A DNA stretch of 33,793 bases, from the NCBI GenBank assembly GCA_945865885.1, contig CAMBEZ010000022.1, forward strand, positions 1 through 33,793, read 5' to 3'. This stretch comes from Owenweeksia hongkongensis DSM 17368. Lineage in GTDB: Bacteria; Bacteroidota; Bacteroidia; Flavobacteriales; Schleiferiaceae. The number at the start of each line of letters is the position of its first letter. Positions within the stretch are counted from its first letter, which is position 1. The position numbers were made by a program, and so were the translations under genes. The notes below the pieces were generated by a model. The model was not told the DNA's origin, did no database searches, and worked only from the letters and a program-made list of their open reading frames with translations. Below are positions 26,345 through 33,793 of the stretch, in pieces.

Positions 26345-27060
26345 ACCCAGTCTGCTGCATTTTTACCCCAGCGCTTGAGCACGCCAAACCCCATTCCCAG
26401 GAGAAGCAACGCCGCCGCCCACAGGTACCCGACGTCGGAACCCACGGATTGGGTCAATACCGCTTGCACCGGGCCCCAACCGGGAATCCAAGGCAGGTGT
26501 TCGGAAAAAGAGGTACTGGTGCCCAGCAGAAGCGGGGAGAGGAGTAATCCCAGTTGCGCAAGGAACGGCAGCGCCACCGCCACATCACGAACCCGGGCTG
26601 CCGGGAGCGCCAAAAGTGCCCCCATTCCCAGACCTCCCGCCAGCGATGCGGCAAAAGCAAACAATGCCCCAACCGCCAGTGTTGCGTTTGCATGCACGCC
26701 GGTTACCACCGCAAAAATTCCCCACAAAACCAAACCAACGGCTCCATCCACCGCCGCAACGATGGCTTTAGAAAGCGGATAGGAAAAAGCAGGGATGGCT
26801 GTTTTGGTCACCAATTCCCGGTTGTGTGCTAGGGACAAAGCGCCCGAAAACGCGCTGGACGAAAAGACATTCCAAACCACCCAACCCAAAAGCCACAGGT
26901 CTGCGGATATCGTCCGGTTCCAGGCCTTTCCCACGAAGAAGAGCGCCGTTGCCATCGCCAGCGGCTGCGCCAAACTCCACAAACTCCCAAGTACACTATG
27001 AGCGTACCGGGTGCGCAGGTCGCGTTCGGCCAAAGTCCAGCCCAACCGGAGGGTTTGCAT
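26341..27060 (-). CDS. wzm: Wzm-like ABC-2 type polysaccharide exporter permease
   Basis: A 239-residue integral membrane protein with an amphipathic N-terminus (MQTLRLGWTLAERDLRTRYAHSVLGSLW), typical of ABC-2 glycan permeases, and about six hydrophobic segments. It pairs with the downstream Wzt ATPase. The ORF is open to 27378, but that part lies opposite or inside PBP1A; the ATG at 27060 shares its A with the PBP1A stop (TGATG), strongly suggesting coupled translation. It is slightly shorter than the family's usual 255-290 residues. Confidence 0.88.
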   Translation of the reverse strand: MQTLRLGWTLAERDLRTRYAHSVLGSLWSLAQPLAMATALFFVGKAWNRTISADLWLLGWVVWNVFSSSAFSGALSLAHNRELVTKTAIPAFSYPLSKAIVAAVDGAVGLVLWGIFAVVTGVHANATLAVGALFAFAASLAGGLGMGALLALPAARVRDVAVALPFLAQLGLLLSPLLLGTSTSFSEHLPWIPGWGPVQAVLTQSVGSDVGYLWAAALLLLGMGFGVLKRWGKNAADWV

Positions 27061-29435
27061 CAGAAGGGTTTGCGTTCCAAACCGCCAGCCGCTTCCGGCG
27101 TGCTGGTTTCCGGGGTAGAGCCCGGCAAATCGTCTACGGTTCCCTCGTCGTCCAAGAACATCTGATTGATCTCGTCCATCAAGCCGGGTTTGTAGTCCGG
27201 ACACCGCATTTTCTCTTGCAGTGACGCAGACAAAGGTTTGAAGGGTACCACGTACCGACGGCTCAATCCCGAACGCTCCACGGAGCCCATGAAATTGGCC
27301 CAAATGGGCAGAGCCGTGGCGTTGCCCGCACCCCGCGCGTCGCGGAAGTGTACCAAAGGCGAAGATGCACCTACCCACACGCCGGCCACAATTTTAGGAG
27401 TGTAGCCCACAAACCAACCGTCGGAGTAATTCTGTGCGGTGCCCGTTTTGCCGGCATAATCACCGGACAGACCGTAGGAGCGGACGCTGTTTCCCGTTCC
27501 TTCGTTGATCACCGCGCGCAGCATGTCCGTCAGCATGGAAACGTTGGCCGTATCCATCACCGCGCGCATGCCGGCGGGTTTCCGTTCGTACAAGACATTG
27601 CCCATTTGATCCGTAATGCGCGTCACGGCCACCGGAGTAAAGGCCTTTCCTCCGTTGGCAAATGCGCCGTATGCCGCAACCAACTCCAGCAAAGAGGCGG
27701 TGTTGGCACCCAGCGCCATGGCCGGACGATCGTCCATTTCGCCTTTGAATCCCAACTTACGGGCCATGCGCACCACGTTGCCTCGGCCGGTTTTCATCAA
27801 GGCCTCTACGGTAGCCACATTGATGGACCGCTTCAGTGCACCGCGCATGGTGTACTCACCTCCGTACATGCGGTCGTGGTTTTCCGGAGTCCAGTTCACA
27901 AATTCCGGATACGTTTTCAATTCATTTTCAAAATAGGTGCACGGCGAAATGCCTTTTTCCAAGGCTGCCGCGTACACCACCGGTTTGAATGCAGAGGCCG
28001 TTTGCCTGCGGGACAGAACGTGGTCGTACGGCAGGTACTGGAAGCTGGGACCGCCTACCCAGGCCTTCACCGTTCCGCGCACCGGATCCAAGGCCACCAA
28101 GCCACAAGACATAAGCGCTTGCGCGTACTTCACGGAATCCAGGGTGCTCATGTTTTTGCGCTCGTCGCCTTCCTCCGTGTAGGCAAAGACTACCATGGAT
28201 TTTTCCTTATTCAGTTCAGCTTCTAGTTCTTCTTCGCTCGCGCCGCCCGCTTTCAAACGCTTGTACAGCATCGTGTTTTGTACCTCTCGCTTCAAAAAAT
28301 CAGGCAGTTTTTTCCAGGCCGACTCCCCCCAGTGGGCATTGAAATTGCGTTGAATGCGCTGCATTTGGCGCCAAACGGCCTGATTGGCATACCGTTGCAG
28401 GGAAGAAGACAGCGTAGTTTCCACCACCAAGCCGTCCCGATCCAGGTCGTATTCGGAACCGTCTGGCTTGCGCAAGTCGCTCAAAATCTCCTTAATTTCT
28501 GGACGGATCGCTGCCAAAAAGTACGGGGCTGGCTTCTCATCTTCCAAATTGTAGTAGTTGATTTCCAGCGGTTTGGCGCAAAGCTGCTCGTATTCCGCCT
28601 GGGTTAAGTACTCGTACTTCAGCATCTGCCCCAACACTACATTGCGTCGTTCCCTGGCGTTTTCGGGATTCTTGCGCGGGTTGTACTTGGAATTGGCCTT
28701 CAACAGGCCCACCAAAACGGCAGCTTCCTCCAGGTTCAAGTCCACCGGCTTTTTATTGAAGTACCGCAAGCTGGCCGTTTCAATCCCGTACACGTTTTCA
28801 CCAAAGCTGACGGTGTTCAGGTACAGCTCCAAAATTTGTTCCTTGGTGTACAATTCCTCCAACCTTCGTGCAACAATAAATTCTTTGACCTTGGCCAGCA
28901 CCAAGGACAATGGCCCGTAATTCTCCCGACCGAACAAATTTTTGGCCAGCTGCTGCGTGATGGTGGATCCGCCTCCGGAAGATTCGTTCCGGAGCACCAC
29001 AGTTTTGATGACCACCCGCGCGAGCGACCGACTGTCCACGCCGTCGTGCTCAAAAAAACGCACATCCTCCGTAGAGACCAAGGCATCGATCAAATACTGC
29101 GGTATTTCTTCTAAATCAGCTCCCGTCCGGTTTTGCAAGAAGTACTTCCCAATCAAAACCCCGTCTTCCGAATAAACTTCGGTCGCCAAATCGTTGCGAA
29201 CCGATCGGATATCGTCCCGCGTGGGGATGATGCCAAAGGCTCCCATAGCGATGGCCCAAATCAACAGCAACAGGAACACCGTGCCGCTCACCACCAGTTG
29301 AATGCCTTTGCGCAACCACGTACGCTGCATTCCCGGCCACTGCGCCATTTTGGCGTCCAATTTCCGGTATCCGTTGGCTACGGTGGCAACCCATTGGAGG
29401 ACCGTCGCTTTACTATTTTCCAATCGATTATTCAT
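27060..29435 (-). CDS. mrcA: Penicillin-binding protein 1A (bifunctional transglycosylase/transpeptidase)
   Basis: A 791-residue class A PBP that polymerises and cross-links peptidoglycan. After a cytoplasmic tail and one membrane anchor (about 43-67) comes a GT51 domain with E123 in STEDVRFFEHDG, GGSTITQQLAKN (155-166) and RRLEELYTKEQILELYLN. The transpeptidase domain has SAFK (S481 nucleophile, K484), SIN (537-539) and KTG (663-665). The residue before the nucleophile is Ala (TAS) instead of the usual Gly. The ATG at 29435 was chosen over a TTG at 29450; it overlaps the MacB-like stop by eight bases. Its own stop overlaps the wzm start, so a cell-wall enzyme is embedded in a polysaccharide-export operon. 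Confidence 0.94.
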   Translation of the reverse strand: MNNRLENSKATVLQWVATVANGYRKLDAKMAQWPGMQRTWLRKGIQLVVSGTVFLLLLIWAIAMGAFGIIPTRDDIRSVRNDLATEVYSEDGVLIGKYFLQNRTGADLEEIPQYLIDALVSTEDVRFFEHDGVDSRSLARVVIKTVVLRNESSGGGSTITQQLAKNLFGRENYGPLSLVLAKVKEFIVARRLEELYTKEQILELYLNTVSFGENVYGIETASLRYFNKKPVDLNLEEAAVLVGLLKANSKYNPRKNPENARERRNVVLGQMLKYEYLTQAEYEQLCAKPLEINYYNLEDEKPAPYFLAAIRPEIKEILSDLRKPDGSEYDLDRDGLVVETTLSSSLQRYANQAVWRQMQRIQRNFNAHWGESAWKKLPDFLKREVQNTMLYKRLKAGGASEEELEAELNKEKSMVVFAYTEEGDERKNMSTLDSVKYAQALMSCGLVALDPVRGTVKAWVGGPSFQYLPYDHVLSRRQTASAFKPVVYAAALEKGISPCTYFENELKTYPEFVNWTPENHDRMYGGEYTMRGALKRSINVATVEALMKTGRGNVVRMARKLGFKGEMDDRPAMALGANTASLLELVAAYGAFANGGKAFTPVAVTRITDQMGNVLYERKPAGMRAVMDTANVSMLTDMLRAVINEGTGNSVRSYGLSGDYAGKTGTAQNYSDGWFVGYTPKIVAGVWVGASSPLVHFRDARGAGNATALPIWANFMGSVERSGLSRRYVVPFKPLSASLQEKMRCPDYKPGLMDEINQMFLDDEGTVDDLPGSTPETSTPEAAGGLERKPF

Positions 29436-30687
29436 AACGCAATGCTTCAATAGGGTCTAGTGCGGCGGCTTTTCGTGCGGGGTAAAAACCCGCTGCAACG
29501 CCCACCACCAAACAAACACCAAAGGCCAGTCCAATCCAGTTCCAGGGCAGGATGAAAACCCCACCCATGGCAGAACTCAATCCATTGCCCACCAAAATTC
29601 CCAAAACGGTACCCACCAATCCTCCCAGCAAGCTGACCAAGATGGCTTCCAATAAAAACTGAAGTGCTATGGCGGAACGTGTGGCGCCCAAGGCTTTGCG
29701 CGTGCCGATTTCTCTTGTTCGCTCCGTAACGGACACCAACATGATGTTCATTAAGGAAATACTGGCCCCCAATAGCGTAATGGCGCCAATCACCGCGGCG
29801 GCTACCGACACGCTGGAGAGCTGTTCGATGAGAATGGCAGAAATGGCGTCGCTGCGCCGTACGTTGAAGTTATTTTCCTCACCCGGGCGCAGGCCGCGCA
29901 AGGCCCGAAACTGAGCCATGGATGCTTGAAGACACTGGTCCAATTCTTCCGGACTGGGCGCCATAACTTGAACCGCGTAGCTGCTGGACGGGGTCCCAAA
30001 CAAACGGTGACCCGCCCGAACCGGCACCAAAACGGCTTGGTCCTGTGCCATGAACGCGCTATTGCCCTTGGGAGCCAAAACCCCAACCACCAGAAATGGG
30101 CGGCCTTGCACACGAATGCTTTGGCCCAAAGCGCCGCCTTGCGGGAATAACTTGGTGGCTACGTCAAAGCCAAGCCACGCAACGGACTTGCCTTCGTTGC
30201 GCTCCGTGGCGCTGAACGGCCGTCCCTCGTTGATGGTCAATCCGGTCGTCATCAAGTACCCGTTGTCCACCCCCACTACCTGAACGTTTGGATTGGTTTT
30301 TAGCGAACCTAGGGAGACGGTGGCGGTCCCGCTCAGCACATCCGACACACTGACCGTAGCACCCGGATAGGCAAATCGCTGCTGGAACGCCAGGGCTTGG
30401 TACAGCGGAATTTGCGGTTGGGCTTTTTCCTCCACGCGACGGCCGCCCCCCACTCGGATGTTCATGCCGCCGGATTGCAGGGTAAAGGTCGTTGCGCCCA
30501 TGGTGGAAAATTGCCCCGTGATGGCGCTTTCCATGGCGGTGGTGCTGGTGAGCATGCCCACCAAAGCCATGATTCCAATGGCGATGATCAATGCCGTCAG
30601 CACCGCACGCAGCAAATTGCCGCGCAGGGCCGCTAAGGCCATTCCTACGCCTTCCGCAAACAAAGGAGAAATCAGTCGTGTACCCAT
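29428..30687 (-). CDS. MacB/FtsX-type ABC transporter permease
   Basis: A 419-residue permease with the MacB/FtsX topology: one N-terminal membrane segment (about 20-45), a large periplasmic MacB_PCD domain (about 50-270), then three C-terminal membrane segments with the conserved LMNIMLVSVTERTREIGTRKALGAT block. The protein ends DPIEALRYE, typical of the family. Members move lipoproteins, antibiotics or peptides, or transmit mechanical signals; no partner ATPase or membrane-fusion protein is next to it, so the substrate is unknown. The ATG at 30687 fits the family start and follows a -7 box by 13 bases. It leads the four-gene minus-strand operon and overlaps PBP1A by eight bases. Confidence 0.9.
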   Translation of the reverse strand: MGTRLISPLFAEGVGMALAALRGNLLRAVLTALIIAIGIMALVGMLTSTTAMESAITGQFSTMGATTFTLQSGGMNIRVGGGRRVEEKAQPQIPLYQALAFQQRFAYPGATVSVSDVLSGTATVSLGSLKTNPNVQVVGVDNGYLMTTGLTINEGRPFSATERNEGKSVAWLGFDVATKLFPQGGALGQSIRVQGRPFLVVGVLAPKGNSAFMAQDQAVLVPVRAGHRLFGTPSSSYAVQVMAPSPEELDQCLQASMAQFRALRGLRPGEENNFNVRRSDAISAILIEQLSSVSVAAAVIGAITLLGASISLMNIMLVSVTERTREIGTRKALGATRSAIALQFLLEAILVSLLGGLVGTVLGILVGNGLSSAMGGVFILPWNWIGLAFGVCLVVGVAAGFYPARKAAALDPIEALRYE

Positions 30688-30700
30688 GAAATTGTAGCAA

Positions 30701-30708
30701 CAAAGGTA
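30701..30708 (-). promoter_or_regulatory. -7 box TACCTTTG of the MacB-PBP1A-Wzm-Wzt operon
   Basis: A perfect TAnnTTTG on the minus strand, 13 bases before the ATG at 30687. The remaining divergent gap to aconitase (30709-30915) contains AT-rich sequence but no gene I can support. Confidence 0.55.
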
Positions 30709-30915
30709 CCGAAATTGTGGACGTGCGCGCAGGCACCGTTCAGCCAGACTGCAGCCGTGAAATGGCAATTCGTACCGAGGTTGCTGTGGGCGGAATCGGC
30801 CGATCTTCCGCGGATGCAAAACACAGTCATCTAATTAAAAATCAGCATGATAAAAAATTCTCAGAAAAACGCCTCTTTCATTAGAAATTAACGAGTAAAA
30901 ACGCTGTTTCGTTTG

Positions 30916-30923
30916 TAATTTTG
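30916..30923 (+). promoter_or_regulatory. -7 box TAATTTTG of the aconitase gene
   Basis: A perfect TAnnTTTG 24 bases before the ATG at 30948, leaving a real leader. The inverted repeat GCTGTTT (30903-30909) / AAACAGC (30930-30936) brackets the box. A 5-bp hairpin GCTGT-ACAA-ACAGC (30923-30936) would lie at or near the transcript's 5' end. Confidence 0.6.
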
Positions 30924-30947
30924 CTGTACAAACAGCAACTAGAGACC

Positions 30948-33218
30948 ATGAACGTGTTCGATATTGAAATGATCCGCGCCTTCTACGCGGCCTTCCCGGA
31001 AAAAGTACAAGCAGCACGCCAAACCTTGGGCAAGCCGTTGACCCTCAGCGAGAAAATTTTGTATGCCCACTTGTGGCAAACCAAGGCTACAGCGGTCTTC
31101 ACCCGCGGCCAGTCGTACGTAGACTTTGCTCCGGATCGCGTGGCGATGCAAGATGCAACGGCCCAAATGGCCTTGCTTCAGTTCATGCAAGCCGGACGCA
31201 AGAAGGTGGCGGTTCCTTCCACGGTACACTGCGACCATTTGATTCAAGCGCACGTCAGCGCAACCCCTGATTTGCAAGAGGCCGTCAACAAGTCCAACGA
31301 GGTGTTCAACTTCTTGGCGTCGGTATCCAACAAATACGGCATTGGCTTTTGGAAGCCAGGGGCGGGCATCATTCACCAAGTTGTTTTGGAAAACTATGCC
31401 TTCCCGGGCGGTATGATGATCGGTACGGACTCGCACACGGTAAATGCTGGAGGATTGGGCATGGTGGCCATTGGCGTGGGCGGTGCTGACGCGGTGGACG
31501 TTATGGCCGGCATGGCTTGGGAATTGAAGTTTCCCAAGTTGATTGGGGTGAAACTCACCGGCAAACTGACCGGTTGGGCTTCCGCCAAGGACGTGATTTT
31601 GAAGGTTGCCGGCATTCTGACGGTAAAAGGAGGAACGGGTGCTATCGTGGAGTACTTCGGCGACGGCGCGGTATCCCTGAGCTGCACCGGCAAGGGGACC
31701 ATTTGCAACATGGGGGCTGAAGTGGGAGCCACTACCTCAACCTTTGGGTACGACGCCTCCATGGAGCGTTACCTGCGCGCCACCGGCCGTGCGGAAGTTG
31801 CGGACTTGGCGAACGCCGTAGCGGCAGACTTGACGGGAGATGCGGAAGTTTACGCCAACCCGGAACAGTACTTTGATCAAGTCATTGAAATCGATTTGTC
31901 CACGCTGGAACCGCACGTTAACGGTCCATTCACCCCGGATTTGGCCACGCCCATTTCGCAGTTGGGTGCTTTAGCCAAGCGGAACGGATGGCCCCTAAAA
32001 ATCGAGGTTGGTTTGATCGGTTCCTGCACCAATTCTTCGTACGAAGACTTAACGCGCGCGGCCTCCGTGGCGCACCAAGCGGCAACCAAAAACCTCGAGG
32101 TCAAGTCAGAATACTCCGTGACCCCAGGGTCCGAACAGGTTCGCTTTACCGCGGAGCGCGACGGTTTGTTGGCTGAGTTTGAAGCCATCGGCGGTAAAGT
32201 GTTTGCCAACGCGTGCGGACCCTGCATCGGTCAGTGGAACCGTCCGGGTGCTGAAAAAGGGGAGAAGAACACCATCGTTCACTCCTTCAACCGCAACTTC
32301 TCCAAGCGCGCCGACGGCAACCCCAATACGCACGCTTTTGTAGCGTCTCCGGAAATCGTAACCGCCTTGGCCATTGCGGGCCGGTTGGACTTCAACCCCT
32401 TGCAAGACCGGTTGATCAACAAAAACGGCGAAGCCGTGCTGTTGGATCCGCCCACCGGCGAGGAATTGCCCGCGCGCGGCTACGCGGTTGAGGACGCCGG
32501 CTACCAAGCCCCAGCAGCCGACGGGAGCGCCATCTCTGTAGCCGTCAATCCCGTCTCCGAGCGCCTGCAATTGCTGGACGAATTTCCTGCTTGGGACGGC
32601 AAGAACATCCACGATGCCCGCCTGCTCATCAAGGCCCAGGGCAAGTGCACGACGGACCACATTTCCATGGCCGGACCTTGGTTGCGTTTCCGCGGTCACC
32701 TGGACAACATCGCCAACAACACCTTGACGGGTGCCGTGAATGCGTTTAATGGAGAGACCAACACCGTGAAGAACATACTCACCGGTGCCTACGGTGAGGT
32801 TCCCGCTGTTCAACGTGCGTACAAGGCCGCGGGGGTTCCTACCCTGGTGGTGGGCGACCAAAACTACGGGGAGGGATCTTCACGCGAACACGCCGCCATG
32901 CAGCCGCGCCACTTGGGCGTCAAGGCCATCTTGGTGAAGAGTTTTGCGCGCATCCACGAGACCAACCTCAAAAAGCAGGGCATGCTGGCACTGACCTTCC
33001 AAAACGAAGCAGACTACGATCTCTTCCGCGAGGACGACGCCATTGATTTTGTGGATTTGGTGGATTTTGCGCCGGGCAAACCCCTCACGCTTGTTTTAAA
33101 GCATGCCGACGGTTCCCAGGACACTGTCCGTGCCAACCACACCTACAACGACCAGCAAATCGGTTGGTTCCGCGCTGGCAGTGCGTTGAACCTGATTAAA
33201 TTGCAGGAGCAGGCCTAA
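30948..33218 (+). CDS. acn: Aconitate hydratase (mitochondrial-type aconitase)
   Basis: A 756-residue Fe-S enzyme interconverting citrate and isocitrate. It has the three-domain core followed by the swivel domain. The [4Fe-4S] ligands are visible as C360 in GSCTNSS and C423/C426 in CGPCIG; the substrate-site block [13 protein letters not shown] (about 157-169) and the late [15 protein letters not shown] segment are also present. Length and sequence fit the mitochondrial-type branch common in Bacteroidota, rather than AcnB. The ORF is open to 30921, but the ATG at 30948 starts the family protein and lies after the -7 box and leader. The UMF1 transporter gene follows after 17 bases. Confidence 0.96.
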   Translation: MNVFDIEMIRAFYAAFPEKVQAARQTLGKPLTLSEKILYAHLWQTKATAVFTRGQSYVDFAPDRVAMQDATAQMALLQFMQAGRKKVAVPSTVHCDHLIQAHVSATPDLQEAVNKSNEVFNFLASVSNKYGIGFWKPGAGIIHQVVLENYAFPGGMMIGTDSHTVNAGGLGMVAIGVGGADAVDVMAGMAWELKFPKLIGVKLTGKLTGWASAKDVILKVAGILTVKGGTGAIVEYFGDGAVSLSCTGKGTICNMGAEVGATTSTFGYDASMERYLRATGRAEVADLANAVAADLTGDAEVYANPEQYFDQVIEIDLSTLEPHVNGPFTPDLATPISQLGALAKRNGWPLKIEVGLIGSCTNSSYEDLTRAASVAHQAATKNLEVKSEYSVTPGSEQVRFTAERDGLLAEFEAIGGKVFANACGPCIGQWNRPGAEKGEKNTIVHSFNRNFSKRADGNPNTHAFVASPEIVTALAIAGRLDFNPLQDRLINKNGEAVLLDPPTGEELPARGYAVEDAGYQAPAADGSAISVAVNPVSERLQLLDEFPAWDGKNIHDARLLIKAQGKCTTDHISMAGPWLRFRGHLDNIANNTLTGAVNAFNGETNTVKNILTGAYGEVPAVQRAYKAAGVPTLVVGDQNYGEGSSREHAAMQPRHLGVKAILVKSFARIHETNLKKQGMLALTFQNEADYDLFREDDAIDFVDLVDFAPGKPLTLVLKHADGSQDTVRANHTYNDQQIGWFRAGSALNLIKLQEQA

Positions 33219-33223
33219 AATCC

Positions 33224-33231
33224 TACCTTTC
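33224..33231 (+). promoter_or_regulatory. -7-like box TACCTTTC before the UMF1-family gene
   Basis: One mismatch to TAnnTTTG; ends four bases (GTTC) before the ATG at 33236, in the same register as icmF, dnaX and others. Read-through from aconitase is also possible. Confidence 0.4.
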
Positions 33232-33235
33232 GTTC

Positions 33236-33793
33236 ATGAACAGCACGGACGAGCGCGTCAAACGCGGATGGGTTTTTTACGACTGGGCCAATTCGGCGTA
33301 CACCTTGGTGGTAGGCACCGCGGTATATCCGATTTACTACGGAGCCGTGATGGACTCTGCCGAGGTATCCGCTTTTTTGGGCACCGTCAGCCCAACGGCC
33401 GCCTACACTTTTGCCATAGCAGCCGCCTACCTGTGCATCAGTCTGTTGGCCCCTTACTTAGCCGCCTTGGCGGAGGTGGCAGGCAACAAGCGTTCCTTCA
33501 TGCGCACCTTTGTTTACCTAGGGGTAGCGGCCTGTGCCTCCATGTTTTTTTTCACCACCAACGCCCTGTGGTTGGGGTTGTTTGCACCGTTCCTGGCATC
33601 CTTTTCTTTTGCGGGCTCCTTGGTGTTCTACAACAGCTACTTGCCGGAAATTGCCGCCCCAGACGAACAAGACGCCCTGAGTGCGCGCGGTTTTGCCATG
33701 GGGTATTTTGGCAGCAGTTTCTTGCTCATCGCCGTACTGGTAGCCGTTCAAAATCCTCAGTGGTTTGGAGCAGAAGCCACCACGGCCGTGATT
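33236..33793 (+). CDS. UMF1-family MFS transporter (truncated by window end)
   Basis: The first 186 residues of a major facilitator-like transporter, in frame to the last base of the window. The start MNSTDERVKRGWVFYDWANSAYTLVV carries the WxxYDWANSAY signature shared by the UMF1/Atg22-like family. At least four hydrophobic segments follow, with NKRSFM in a cytoplasmic loop and SFSFAGSLVFYNSYLPEIA. The substrate is unknown; family members are annotated mostly by fold. It lies 17 bases after aconitase and has a -7-like box of its own. The 3' part is outside the window. Confidence 0.88.
   Translation, partial: MNSTDERVKRGWVFYDWANSAYTLVVGTAVYPIYYGAVMDSAEVSAFLGTVSPTAAYTFAIAAAYLCISLLAPYLAALAEVAGNKRSFMRTFVYLGVAACASMFFFTTNALWLGLFAPFLASFSFAGSLVFYNSYLPEIAAPDEQDALSARGFAMGYFGSSFLLIAVLVAVQNPQWFGAEATTAVI

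Overview
This window is a chromosomal segment from a member of the Bacteroidota. The evidence is the gene content: an rsmD-DUF3822 pair, a fused isobutyryl-CoA mutase, a DUF7033-type deacetylase, eukaryotic-type NADP isocitrate dehydrogenase and mitochondrial-type aconitase. Bacteroidota-style -7 boxes (TAnnTTTG) precede many genes, and Shine-Dalgarno sequences are almost absent. I cannot place it below phylum; Flavobacteriales or a relative is a guess. The left third (radC to rdgB) is visibly more AT-rich than the rest.

Layout. Positions 1-1135 hold the 3' end of 23S rRNA, 5S rRNA and a terminator. Positions 1284-7298 form one tightly packed plus-strand run: radC, a WecB-type epimerase, an unknown 129-residue ORF, a polysaccharide deacetylase-like protein, a FemAB/GNAT-like protein, oxyR and rdgB. 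Positions 7313-9292 are a minus-strand run of rsmD, DUF3822 and a membrane-anchored unknown. Positions 9354-15821 carry a RecD-like helicase, a YjjG-type HAD phosphatase, icmF and exonuclease III. Then come a minus-strand O-antigen ligase with TPRs (15853-17889) and the rpsF-rpsR-rplI operon (18039-19144). Divergent to it are dnaX and icd (19193-22341). Positions 22373-30687 form a surface-polysaccharide region: two GT2 glycosyltransferases, a PAPS sulfotransferase, and an operon of FtsX/MacB permease, PBP1A, Wzm and Wzt. Aconitase and a truncated UMF1-family transporter close the window.

How the genes fit together. The epimerase, deacetylase, acyltransferase, glycosyltransferases, sulfotransferase, Wzm/Wzt exporter and O-antigen ligase together suggest synthesis, modification, export and ligation of a possibly sulfated surface glycan. 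PBP1A adds peptidoglycan growth. Aconitase and Icd are consecutive TCA-cycle steps but are not co-transcribed. IcmF belongs to short branched acyl-CoA metabolism.

Most notable observations. (1) At least six genes have a -7-like box ending exactly four bases before the start codon (one more at five), which predicts leaderless mRNAs. (2) Two divergent gene pairs share one compact architecture: two back-to-back -7 boxes separated by exactly 5 bp. (3) dnaX contains an A10 tract directly after a GC hairpin, with a stop codon two codons later and the C-terminal tau domain in the -1 frame. (4) The same DnaX lacks the cysteine zinc module normally found after Walker A.
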